Assembly: GCA_903919215.1 (NCBI GenBank) | Contig: CAIXHI010000496.1 | Coordinates: 1-11,912, forward strand | Source: an uncultured Acidimicrobiaceae bacterium | Lineage (GTDB): Bacteria; Actinomycetota; Acidimicrobiia; Acidimicrobiales; Ilumatobacteraceae | Reading direction: 5' to 3' | DNA length: 11,912 bases | In this document: positions 6,214 through 11,912 of the stretch, one piece after another | Numbering within the stretch: position 1 is the stretch's first letter | Layout: every line of letters starts with the position of its first letter | Position numbers and translations under genes: made by a program | Notes under the pieces: model-generated | Databases searched by the model: none | Told to the model about the DNA's origin: nothing | What the model saw: only the letters and a program-made list of their open reading frames with translations

Positions 6214-6741
6214 TCAGAGCGTTGGCGGTGGCGCGATGACGAACCCGATCTCGTGCTCGTCGCGGCCCACCAGCAGACCCTCTCCGGGCTCGCTCACGCG
6301 GGTCGCTCCGGTCACCACGGTGAAGGCCACCACCACCTCGTCGGGGTGTCCTCCGATGTGCATCGGCGCTCGCGGATCGATCTGGTGCAGCACCACCGCG
6401 CAGCGATCACGCCGCCAGATCAGGTTGAGGTCAGTGGTCGGTCCGGCGATCAAGCGCGCCGAGATCGCCAACTCGCCGGGAAAACGCAGGTGGTCATGCG
6501 GCGGCCACAACGTGACCGGCTGCCCCACCGTCTGCAACTCCATCCCGTTCCCACCGAGTAACACCAGGATCCGATCGCAACCATCGAAGCGCGAGAACGG
6601 ACCATCCGTCTCCACCTCAGCCACCGACAGCCGCCAGTCGTACTCCGTCGAGTCGGCCGGGAAGCGAGTGATCTCGCGCGTCCATCCGCCGCCGTTGCGC
6701 CACGGCTCACGCCGCGCATCGCTCAGCCGGATCAGGTGCAC
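6214..6741 (-). CDS. HutD/Ves-family cupin-like protein
   Basis: With the GTG at 6741 the protein is 175 residues, slightly short for HutD/Ves proteins (about 190). The signature PWRNGGGWTREI (13-24), followed by WRLSVAEVETDGPFSRF (36-52), DRILVLLGG (56-64), LRFPGE (85-90) and DLNLIWRR (104-111), follows the HutD family block by block. HutD proteins are beta-barrel proteins found in histidine-utilisation operons, where they are thought to limit or sense flux rather than catalyse a main step; the exact activity is unsettled. No hut gene is visible here. The gene lies 25 bases after the ferredoxin and 15 bases before the butyrobetaine hydroxylase-like gene, so it belongs to the oxidative run. 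The GTG is chosen because it is the only in-frame start between the ferredoxin stop and the conserved block; longer forms would overlap the ferredoxin gene. Confidence 0.82.
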   Translation of the reverse strand: MHLIRLSDARREPWRNGGGWTREITRFPADSTEYDWRLSVAEVETDGPFSRFDGCDRILVLLGGNGMELQTVGQPVTLWPPHDHLRFPGELAISARLIAGPTTDLNLIWRRDRCAVVLHQIDPRAPMHIGGHPDEVVVAFTVVTGATRVSEPGEGLLVGRDEHEIGFVIAPPPTL

Positions 6742-6766
6742 GACAGCTTCACGGTCGCCACGACGG

Positions 6767-6958
6767 TCAGTTGAGGATGATGGCGTGCTCGGGGCAGTTG
6801 CCGGCCGCTCGCCGTGCCGCGGCTTCCAGTTGCGCTGGGATGTCACCGCTGATGAGCACGACGGCATTGCCGTAGTCATCGGCGCCGAACACCAACGGCG
6901 CGGCCACTGCACACGCCTGATGACCATGGCACACGGACTCGTCGACTCGAACCTTCAT
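6767..6958 (-). CDS. [3Fe-4S] ferredoxin with CxxHxxC site, P450 redox partner
   Basis: This 63-residue acidic protein is a small single-cluster ferredoxin of the kind encoded beside actinobacterial P450s. The cluster ligands are C10 and C16 in VCHGHQAC and C55 in NCPEHAI, with His13 at the position where a [4Fe-4S] ferredoxin would have a fourth cysteine. This CxxHxxC...CP layout is known from mycobacterial and streptomycete P450 ferredoxins carrying [3Fe-4S] clusters. It acts in the cytoplasm, passing single electrons to the P450 from a reductase. No classical ferredoxin reductase gene is present in the window; the upstream neighbour, 10 bases away, is a DAO-type FAD enzyme. It is followed by the HutD-like gene after 25 bases. 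Two P450 genes flank the run, so it may serve either or both. No Shine-Dalgarno sequence is obvious before the ATG at 6958. Confidence 0.93.
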   Translation of the reverse strand: MKVRVDESVCHGHQACAVAAPLVFGADDYGNAVVLISGDIPAQLEAAARRAAGNCPEHAIILN

Positions 6959-6968
6959 TCGCGGGAAG

Positions 6969-8270
6969 TTAGCCCATCACGCCGTTGGAAGTGGCCCATG
7001 GATCGCGGCGGCGGGAGAACGAACCAACGTTGATCGAGCGGCCGGTGCGGGGACCGACGTACTGCACGGGTTGCTCGTCGTGGTCGATGCCCGCCGCCTC
7101 GGCATCGATGATCAGCTTCAAGAACTGTCCGGCGAGCGGCGCGTTCTTGAACTGGTTGCCGCTGGTGCCGCAGGCCATGAAGAATCCGGGCAAGTCGCTC
7201 TTGTCGTACAGCGGCACCCAGTCGGTGGTCACGTCGTACAACGCAGCCAGTCCGCTGGGACGGTGGGGAATGCCGAACTCGGGCACCCGCCGGGCGACGC
7301 GCATCGTGGACACCTCGAACTGCTCGACCGTGGGGTACGGGTCGTACTGCTCGGGGTCGTCGATCCAGTGCAGTTCGTCGCAATCGGGCTCGGTGCAACC
7401 CACATCCCAGGTGCCACCGAAATGGGGTTTGATGTACTGACCGACATCGAGGTCGGCGAGTGTCGGGAAGCCATCCTCGAGGGTCATCCCCTTGGGTGCC
7501 TCCACCGTGAACACTTCCGAACGCAGCGGCCGGTGGCTGATTCTCATTCCGCCAACGACATCGGCCATGCGATTGAGGACGCTCGCGTGGGGGCCGCCGA
7601 CGTTGACCACGACAGGCGCCATGATGCGCTCGCCGCCCGCCAACGACACACCACAGACGCGTCCACCCTCACGATCGATGCTGACGACCTCTTGGTGGAA
7701 GCGGTACTCGGCGCCGTGTTGCTTCGCGGCATAGGCGAAGTTCTGGGCACACAACATCGGGTCGTCCATGAAACCCGACTGCGACTCGAAGATGGCGCTC
7801 AACGTGCTGGTGGCATCATCACCGAACGCCGGGTCGTCGATGCGCTTGGGCGGGAAGTAGGCACCGACGTCGAAGCCGGGCCACCGTCGTGAAATCTCCT
7901 GGGTGTCGAGATCCTCGTGGACGATCCCGAGTTCCTTCCAGACAGTTTCGAATCGCTGGGTATTGGCGCCAGGAATGCGGAAGATGAGGTGACCGGTGCG
8001 CACGAAGCGCCCCATACCGTCGGGGTCGGTGTGGCCGAGATACCCGGCGAAATCAGCCCAGGCCCCGGCGGATTCCCACGCCGTGAGCACCGCATCGGGG
8101 GTCGAGTAGCAGAAGCGGATGATCGCCGACGACGAACTCGTCGAACCCGCTCCGGCCGACGGACCCTTGTCCACGACGATGACCTTCCGCCCGCCACGAG
8201 CCAACTCGAGGGCAACTGAAGATCCGATCACACCTGCGCCGATGACGACGGCGTCCGCACGTTCACTCAT
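6969..8270 (-). CDS. DAO-family FAD-dependent oxidoreductase (sarcosine oxidase beta-like)
   Basis: The 433-residue protein has the N-terminal FAD dinucleotide fold with GAGVIG (11-16) and D34 ending the second strand (VVDK), then GSTSSSSAIIRF (42-53), a central GFMDDPMLCAQNF stretch (167-178) typical of sarcosine oxidase beta-type enzymes, and GTSGNQFKNAPLAG (368-381) near the C terminus in the place of the family's SGHGF..AP..G flavin motif. The family oxidises secondary or tertiary amines or amino acids such as sarcosine, dimethylglycine, glycine or D-amino acids, yielding imines or aldehydes, with either oxygen or an acceptor protein as electron sink. No sarcosine oxidase alpha, gamma or delta partner is nearby, so it probably works alone. 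It is the first gene of the tight five-gene run; the ferredoxin starts 10 bases after its stop. The ATG at 8270 leads directly into the FAD fold. Exact substrate cannot be read from the sequence. Confidence 0.85.
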   Translation of the reverse strand: MSERADAVVIGAGVIGSSVALELARGGRKVIVVDKGPSAGAGSTSSSSAIIRFCYSTPDAVLTAWESAGAWADFAGYLGHTDPDGMGRFVRTGHLIFRIPGANTQRFETVWKELGIVHEDLDTQEISRRWPGFDVGAYFPPKRIDDPAFGDDATSTLSAIFESQSGFMDDPMLCAQNFAYAAKQHGAEYRFHQEVVSIDREGGRVCGVSLAGGERIMAPVVVNVGGPHASVLNRMADVVGGMRISHRPLRSEVFTVEAPKGMTLEDGFPTLADLDVGQYIKPHFGGTWDVGCTEPDCDELHWIDDPEQYDPYPTVEQFEVSTMRVARRVPEFGIPHRPSGLAALYDVTTDWVPLYDKSDLPGFFMACGTSGNQFKNAPLAGQFLKLIIDAEAAGIDHDEQPVQYVGPRTGRSINVGSFSRRRDPWATSNGVMG

Positions 8271-8353
8271 GCGGTCACGCTACTTCCGCCTTCATTCCCG
8301 GTACAGGTGTTCCAGTATGGACCTTGGTCCCAACTTTTACCTGCCGAGTGACC
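8271..8353. other. 83-base gap between P450 (8354-9580) and the DAO operon
   Basis: This is the largest gap in the minus-strand block, the natural place for a promoter of the five-gene run. It contains the palindrome at 8319-8330 and a possible minus-strand -10, CATACT, at 8319-8314, about 44 bases before the ATG at 8270. I see no matching -35 and no strong ribosome-binding site (GGCGGAAG lies rather far from the ATG). If the -10 is inactive, the P450 and the DAO run form one transcript. Confidence 0.4.
8319..8330. promoter_or_regulatory. Palindrome GGACC-TT-GGTCC, candidate operator
   Basis: Two perfect 5-base arms around a 2-base centre lie immediately upstream of and touching the possible minus-strand -10 CATACT. 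A repressor bound here would block transcription of the DAO-ferredoxin-HutD-dioxygenase-P450 run. A 12-base palindrome can occur by chance in GC-rich DNA, and no regulator gene is in the window. Confidence 0.25.
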
Positions 8354-9580
8354 TCACCAGCTGAGCGTGAGATCCTTCACGTGGCGCAAACCCTGCGGGA
8401 ACTCGAGTTGCTCGTGCCCTGGCTTCAGGGCGTACTGCGGGATGCGCTTGTGCCATTCGGCGAGCGCGATGCGGAGTTCGCGACGGGCGAGGTGCGAGCC
8501 GAGGCAGCGATGCACACCGCCGCCGAAGGCGATATGTCGGTTGTTCTCGCGATCGAAGCGCACGTCGAAGCCATCGGGGTACTCGCCGGGATCCACGTTC
8601 GAGGCCCCGTAGGCGACGGTGATCACCATGCCCTTGGGCACCTGCACCCCGTTGGGCAGGGTGACGTCCTGAGTGGCTTCGCGTGGCACGCCGTATGCCA
8701 CCGGCGTCTCCCACCGCAGTAGCTCCTCGACTGCTCCCGGGATCAGCGCCGGATCATCGATGATCTGCTGACGGTGCTCCGGGTGCTGAGCGAGAAAGGC
8801 AAACAGGCAGGTGAGCGAATCGCTCACCGTGTCGAGCCCGGCGATGAGGAACAGGTAGCACAGGTCGAGCACCTCTTCACGCGTCATCGATTCGCCGTCC
8901 ACCTCGGCGGTGATGAAGTGGGTGAGCATGTCGCTCGTCGGGTTCGCCTCACGAGCGTCGAGGTGCTCGTTGAAGAAGGCGTAGATCTCCTGGCCGGTGG
9001 CGTTCATCACTGCGAACGACACCAGTGGGTCGGTGACCGCGGCGGGGTCGATCTTCTCCGGGTGAAGGATGCCATCGCGCAGGTGGAGCATCGTGTGTAG
9101 TTCCTCCCACGGCAGACCCATCAGGCCGAGAAACACCGCTGACGGGAACAACTCCGCGAACTGCTCCGTGAAGTTGCATTCGCCCCGCTCGATGAACTCG
9201 TCGATGAACTTGTTGGCACGCTCGGCGATATCGGCCTCCATCGCGTCCATTCGCTTCGGGGCGAACAGCGGATCGAGGATCTTGCGGTACTTCGAGTGCT
9301 TCGGCGGATCCACGTTCAACGGAATCAGCGGTCGCACGTTGCCGAGCGGTAGATCAACGGCCGACGAGAACAGTTCGTGATGCCGCAGCACGTAATCCGT
9401 GATCTCGCGGCCGAAGGACACGGCGATGCCGTCCATCGGGCACAGCAGGCCACCCTCGTGCTGCTGCTGCATCGCGACGTATCCAGCCTGGGGGCACTCC
9501 ATCGGCACTTCGGCGAGACCGACGCGAGTGAAAACCGAGACGCGCACAGCCGGCGGCAGCGACATCATGTCGAAGTCCAT
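8354..9580 (-). CDS. Cytochrome P450 (bacterial class I), second P450
   Basis: The 408-residue protein carries C-helix HSKYRK (H95, R99), I-helix AGLDTV (247-252) with the acid-alcohol pair D250-T251 as in P450cam, K-helix ExxR (E286, R289) and heme loop FGGGVHRCLG with axial Cys359. All catalytic features of an active monooxygenase are present. The chosen ATG at 9580 has a strong Shine-Dalgarno sequence, GGAGG, 4 bases upstream (9589-9585), and gives normal length; an in-frame upstream ATG at 9760 would overlap the VIT gene. The gene lies 43 bases after the VIT-type transporter and 83 bases before the DAO operon. The ferredoxin at 6767-6958 is the nearest possible electron donor. The protein is clearly not a recent duplicate of the P450 at 3878-5101: the I helix, substrate-recognition regions and N terminus differ widely. 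Substrate unknown. Confidence 0.93.
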   Translation of the reverse strand: MDFDMMSLPPAVRVSVFTRVGLAEVPMECPQAGYVAMQQQHEGGLLCPMDGIAVSFGREITDYVLRHHELFSSAVDLPLGNVRPLIPLNVDPPKHSKYRKILDPLFAPKRMDAMEADIAERANKFIDEFIERGECNFTEQFAELFPSAVFLGLMGLPWEELHTMLHLRDGILHPEKIDPAAVTDPLVSFAVMNATGQEIYAFFNEHLDAREANPTSDMLTHFITAEVDGESMTREEVLDLCYLFLIAGLDTVSDSLTCLFAFLAQHPEHRQQIIDDPALIPGAVEELLRWETPVAYGVPREATQDVTLPNGVQVPKGMVITVAYGASNVDPGEYPDGFDVRFDRENNRHIAFGGGVHRCLGSHLARRELRIALAEWHKRIPQYALKPGHEQLEFPQGLRHVKDLTLSW

Positions 9581-9609
9581 GTTCCCTCCCCAGGGGTAGT
9601 GAACTTGAG

Positions 9610-9615
9610 ATGATA
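9610..9615 (-). promoter_or_regulatory. Possible -10 element for the second P450
   Basis: On the minus strand TATCAT (matches TAnnnT) lies 29 bases before the P450 ATG at 9580, in the 43-base gap after the VIT gene. No -35 is recognisable at normal spacing, as sequence there is GC-rich coding DNA of the VIT gene. Weak evidence. Confidence 0.22.
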
Positions 9616-9635
9616 GCCACGCCTTAGGCGATGGC
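9616..9635 (-). terminator. Hairpin spanning the VIT gene stop codon
   Basis: On the minus strand GCCATCGCC-TAA-GGCGTGGC forms an 8-base-pair stem with one bulged base; the 3-base loop is the stop codon itself. No T-run follows, so it is not a classical intrinsic terminator. It could slow polymerase or shield the message 3' end at the boundary between the transporter and P450 genes. Confidence 0.27.
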
Positions 9636-10316
9636 TGCGCCGAACAACTTGCCAACGAGCATCGTGAACCCCATCGCCGCCGCACCGCCCACGAGGACCC
9701 GCACGATCGGCCGACCAGGCTTGGCCCCGCCAGCCTTGGCACCGGTGAAACCGAGTGCAACCAGCGCCACGACCGTGACAGCGAGGATCAGGCCGATACG
9801 CGACGCCTTCGACGCCAGCGAGGCCGCAACCATCGGGATCACACCACCGATGATGAACGCCAGTGCCGAACTACCAGCGGCCTGCATCGGGCGGGCCAGG
9901 TCGTCGGCCGAGATGCCGAGTTCGTCGCGCAGGTGCGCACCGAGCGCATCGTGATCGGTGAGTTGCACCGCCACCTCGTGGGCGAGCGTCGGGCTCAGCC
10001 CGCGAGCGCTGTAGATCGCGGCAAGTTCGCTGAGCTCCATCTCCGACTGGTGCTCGAGTTCCCAGCGTTCCTTGGCGATATCGCTGTGCTCGCTGTCGCG
10101 CTGCGACGCGACCGACACGTACTCACCCAGGGCCATGGACACGGCGCCTGCCACCAGACCCGCCATACCAGCGGTCAGCAGCGTGGAGCGATCGGAATCG
10201 GCAGCGGCCATACCCAGCAACAACGCGGCGATCGAGATGATGCCGTCGTTGGCACCGAGCACCATCGCCCGCAGCCAACCGATGCGGTGGCCGAAATGAA
10301 CTTCACTTTCGCGCAT
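9624..10316 (-). CDS. VIT1/CCC1-family iron/manganese transporter
   Basis: The 230-residue protein carries VLGANDGIIS (19-28) in the first membrane helix and GAVSMALGEYVSVASQRD (57-74) in the second, the two hallmark motifs of the VIT1/CCC1 family, which exports Fe(II) or Mn(II) from the cytosol by H+ antiport. Residues 75-140 form the charged cytoplasmic metal-binding helices rich in Glu and His (KERWELEHQSEMEL, 82-95). Three further membrane segments follow near 150-168, 172-192 and 203-226, giving the usual five. The ATG at 10316 is preceded by GGTAGGGTGG and begins just before the family-conserved amphipathic N terminus; a longer in-frame reading up to 10442 would overlap the upstream gene. 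The DHOD-like gene ends 10 bases upstream, so the two are likely cotranscribed. A role in iron handling near Fe-S enzymes is plausible but not shown. Confidence 0.9.
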   Translation of the reverse strand: MRESEVHFGHRIGWLRAMVLGANDGIISIAALLLGMAAADSDRSTLLTAGMAGLVAGAVSMALGEYVSVASQRDSEHSDIAKERWELEHQSEMELSELAAIYSARGLSPTLAHEVAVQLTDHDALGAHLRDELGISADDLARPMQAAGSSALAFIIGGVIPMVAASLASKASRIGLILAVTVVALVALGFTGAKAGGAKPGRPIVRVLVGGAAAMGFTMLVGKLFGAAIA

Positions 10317-10326
10317 GACGGCCACC

Positions 10327-11334
10327 CTACCGACGATTGGCGTTGGTCCAGGAATGGATGATGCGGTAGTAGTTCGCCCGCTCGTAGACCTGCGGATCGG
10401 GAACGTTGCCGCGGCTGACGCTGCCGCGCAACTCACGCACACTGTCGTAGTCGCGATCCACCATCCACTGCCGGACGGAACGCTCCATCACCGCGAGGTG
10501 CTCGGGACCATGCAGCAGCAGTGCGCTGGTGGTCATCACCACATCGGCTCCGGCGAGCAGCAGCTTCAACACGTCTGCGCCGTCATGGACACCCGAACTA
10601 GCGGCGAGCGAGCAGTTGACCGTGCCGAACAGGTTGGCAATCCAGTGCAGCGACATACGGGTCTCGGCCGATGTACTGAGCGTGAGCGTGGGCACGACCT
10701 CCAGCGTGTCGAGGTCGATATCCGGCTGATAGAGCCGGTTGAAGAGCACCAAGCCGTCGGCTCCTGCGTCCTGCAGCCGGACTGCCAGGTTGCCGAAGGC
10801 GGTGAACCACGGGCCGAGCTTCACCGCGAGAGGAATCTCGATCTCGTTCTTCACTTCTTCGACGAGTTCGAGATAGCGATGCTCGAGTTCAGCGGCGGTG
10901 ACGGACGTGTCGACGACGATGTCGTACAGGTTCAGCTCGATGGCGTGCGCGCCGGCATCAGCAAGGTGCTTGGCGTAGCGCACCCAACCACCCGGGGTGG
11001 TGCCATTGAGGCTGGCGATGACCGGAATGTCGAGCTGCTCGCGAGCGCGCTCGACGAGCGCGACGTGGCGCGCCGGTCCAGCGGGAGGCTGGTCGATCGA
11101 CGGCAGATAGCTCAGCGCCTCACCGAACTGATCGGCACCATGCTCTTCATTGAACCCGAGGACGAACGCGTCCTGCTCGATCTCTTCCTCGAAGAGTGAG
11201 GGCAGCACGATCGCGCCGGCACCGGCGGCCTGCAGCCGCTGCCACATCGCCGGATTCCCGGTGACGGGGCCTGCCGAAGCGACCAGCGGGCTGCGCAATG
11301 CCAGGCCCAGATACGTGGTGGAGAGGTCGGTCAC
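10327..11334 (-). CDS. Dihydroorotate dehydrogenase-like FMN protein linked to nifJ
   Basis: The 335-residue protein is a TIM-barrel flavoprotein of the DHOD superfamily: SPLVASAGPVTG (15-26), ASLNGTTPGGW (107-117), DAGAHAIELNLY (126-137), VKLGPWFT (171-178), AGADGLVLFNR (190-200), SSGVHDGADVLKLLLAGA (246-263). The FMN-binding residues K172, N199 and S246-S247-G248 are in place. The active-site loop of true dihydroorotate dehydrogenases (N-x-S/C-x-P-N, with a Cys or Ser base) is replaced here by NLYDIVVD, so pyrimidine synthesis is unlikely. Proteins of this type are often found beside pyruvate:ferredoxin oxidoreductase; their reaction is not settled. The GTG start at 11334 overlaps the nifJ stop (GTGA, 11334-11331), with GGGGGAAG upstream as ribosome-binding site, so translation is coupled. 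The C-terminal tail (about 285-335) is charged and has no known motif. Confidence 0.87.
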   Translation of the reverse strand: MTDLSTTYLGLALRSPLVASAGPVTGNPAMWQRLQAAGAGAIVLPSLFEEEIEQDAFVLGFNEEHGADQFGEALSYLPSIDQPPAGPARHVALVERAREQLDIPVIASLNGTTPGGWVRYAKHLADAGAHAIELNLYDIVVDTSVTAAELEHRYLELVEEVKNEIEIPLAVKLGPWFTAFGNLAVRLQDAGADGLVLFNRLYQPDIDLDTLEVVPTLTLSTSAETRMSLHWIANLFGTVNCSLAASSGVHDGADVLKLLLAGADVVMTTSALLLHGPEHLAVMERSVRQWMVDRDYDSVRELRGSVSRGNVPDPQVYERANYYRIIHSWTNANRR

Positions 11335-11912
11335 AGCTCTTCCCCCTCATCGGCGATGGTGGTCTCGCTGGCGTGACCGGGAGATGTCCGTTGCACATCG
11401 GCGAGTTGTCGGTAGTAGTGCCAGCGACTGTCGACGTCTTGCTGCGCAAGGCTGACGAGCTCGGCCGAGCGCTCCGGGTTGGAACGAGCGAGCATCGCGA
11501 ACCGAGACTCGCTGGCGGCGAAGTCGCGGTACGGCACCGACGGATCGGCGCTGTCGAGCTGGAACGGCTTGGTGTCGCTGTCGGCGGAGGGTCGGTAGCG
11601 GTAGAGCGGCCAGTGACCACTCTGCACTGCCAGCTTCTGCTGCGTCATCGTGTTCTTCATGTCGAACCCGTGGGCGATGCAGGTGCTGTAGGCGATCACC
11701 AGCGACACCCCCGGCCAGGCATCTGCTTCCAGCAACGCCTTCACCGTCTGCACATCGCTGGCTCCCATCGCGATCTTGGCCACGTAGACGTCGCCGAAGC
11801 TCATCGCTTCCAACCCAAGATCCTTCTTCATCCCGCCCTTACCGCCGGCAGCGAACTTCGCCACCGCACCGCGAGGCGTCGCCTTCGAGGCCTGGCCGCC
11901 GGTGTTGGAGTA
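11331..11912 (-). CDS. nifJ: Pyruvate:ferredoxin (flavodoxin) oxidoreductase, C-terminal part
   Basis: The frame enters from the right edge and gives the last 193 residues of an enzyme that is normally about 1,170-1,200 residues. It opens with YSNTGGQASKATPRG (1-15 of the visible part), the thiamine-diphosphate-binding signature of the C-terminal domain, and includes AYSTCIAHGFDM (74-85). Cys78 there corresponds to the distant fourth ligand of the proximal [4Fe-4S] cluster known from the Desulfovibrio africanus structure. The enzyme decarboxylates pyruvate to acetyl-CoA while reducing ferredoxin or flavodoxin in the cytoplasm. The rest of the protein, including the N-terminal domains and the ferredoxin-like domain, is outside the window. 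Its TGA overlaps the GTG of the DHOD-like gene. In an aerobic-looking, P450-rich neighbourhood a PFOR suggests a flexible or low-oxygen lifestyle, which is inference. Confidence 0.93.
   Translation of the reverse strand, partial: YSNTGGQASKATPRGAVAKFAAGGKGGMKKDLGLEAMSFGDVYVAKIAMGASDVQTVKALLEADAWPGVSLVIAYSTCIAHGFDMKNTMTQQKLAVQSGHWPLYRYRPSADSDTKPFQLDSADPSVPYRDFAASESRFAMLARSNPERSAELVSLAQQDVDSRWHYYRQLADVQRTSPGHASETTIADEGEEL

Noticed and set aside
7071..7892. A 273-codon plus-strand open frame opposite the DAO-family gene
   Set aside because: Antisense to a protein with clear FAD motifs at both ends; translation shows no domain.
3878..9580. The two P450s as a tandem duplication
   Set aside because: Lengths and the axial Cys position agree, but the N termini, I helices (AGHEAT against AGLDTV) and substrate-recognition regions differ widely, so they are distinct families.
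9581..9760. N-terminal extension of the second P450 by 60 residues, and of the VIT protein up to 10442
   Set aside because: Both extensions would overlap the upstream gene heavily, while the internal ATGs at 9580 and 10316 have good ribosome-binding sites and give normal family length.
1..11912. Signs of a mobile element, prophage, defence system, CRISPR array or RNA gene
   Set aside because: No transposase, integrase, phage protein, direct repeat array, tRNA-like cloverleaf or rRNA stretch was found on reading through both strands, and base composition looks even along the window.

Overview
The window looks like chromosomal DNA from a high-GC actinobacterium. By eye, GC is in the low-to-mid 60s percent, third codon positions are strongly G/C, starts are ATG or GTG, and genes are packed tightly with 4-base GTGA overlaps. 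The gene content (class I bacterial P450s, a [3Fe-4S] ferredoxin with a CxxHxxC site, a CaiB/BaiF-type CoA-transferase, a VIT-type transporter, PFOR) would suit Acidimicrobiia such as Ilumatobacter relatives. That placement is inference; no rRNA or taxonomic marker is present. I see no tRNA, rRNA, CRISPR array, insertion sequence, attachment site or long repeat.

Layout. Left block, minus strand (1-1346): a TauD/TfdA-type Fe(II)/2-oxoglutarate dioxygenase followed by the start of a CaiB/BaiF-family CoA-transferase that runs off the left edge. A 153-base divergent intergenic region (1347-1499) follows. Plus-strand block (1500-3848): a YczE-like membrane protein, a short-chain dehydrogenase and a low-specificity threonine aldolase-like PLP enzyme, with almost no spacing between them. 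The aldolase lacks an ordinary start codon where its conserved N terminus begins. A 29-base convergent gap follows.

Right block, minus strand (3878-11912). Read in the direction of transcription it holds: the C-terminal end of pyruvate:ferredoxin oxidoreductase (nifJ); a dihydroorotate dehydrogenase-like flavoprotein overlapping it by 4 bases; a VIT-family iron/manganese transporter; a cytochrome P450; then, after an 83-base gap with a small palindrome, a tight five-gene run. That run is a DAO/sarcosine oxidase-like FAD enzyme, a 63-residue [3Fe-4S] ferredoxin, a HutD/Ves-family protein, a gamma-butyrobetaine/trimethyllysine hydroxylase-like dioxygenase and a second cytochrome P450.

How the genes may work together. 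The five-gene run reads as an oxidative pathway for a small amino-acid-like or betaine-like compound. A dioxygenase and a P450 would hydroxylate or demethylate, the ferredoxin would feed the P450, and the DAO enzyme would oxidise an amine. HutD-family proteins are normally linked to histidine catabolism, and no hut gene is visible here. The neighbouring threonine aldolase, a second dioxygenase, an SDR and a CaiB-family gene together resemble the enzyme types of carnitine-type chemistry. This is a hypothesis from gene neighbourhood, not a demonstrated pathway. The nifJ-DHOD-like-VIT part looks like a separate, more housekeeping module.
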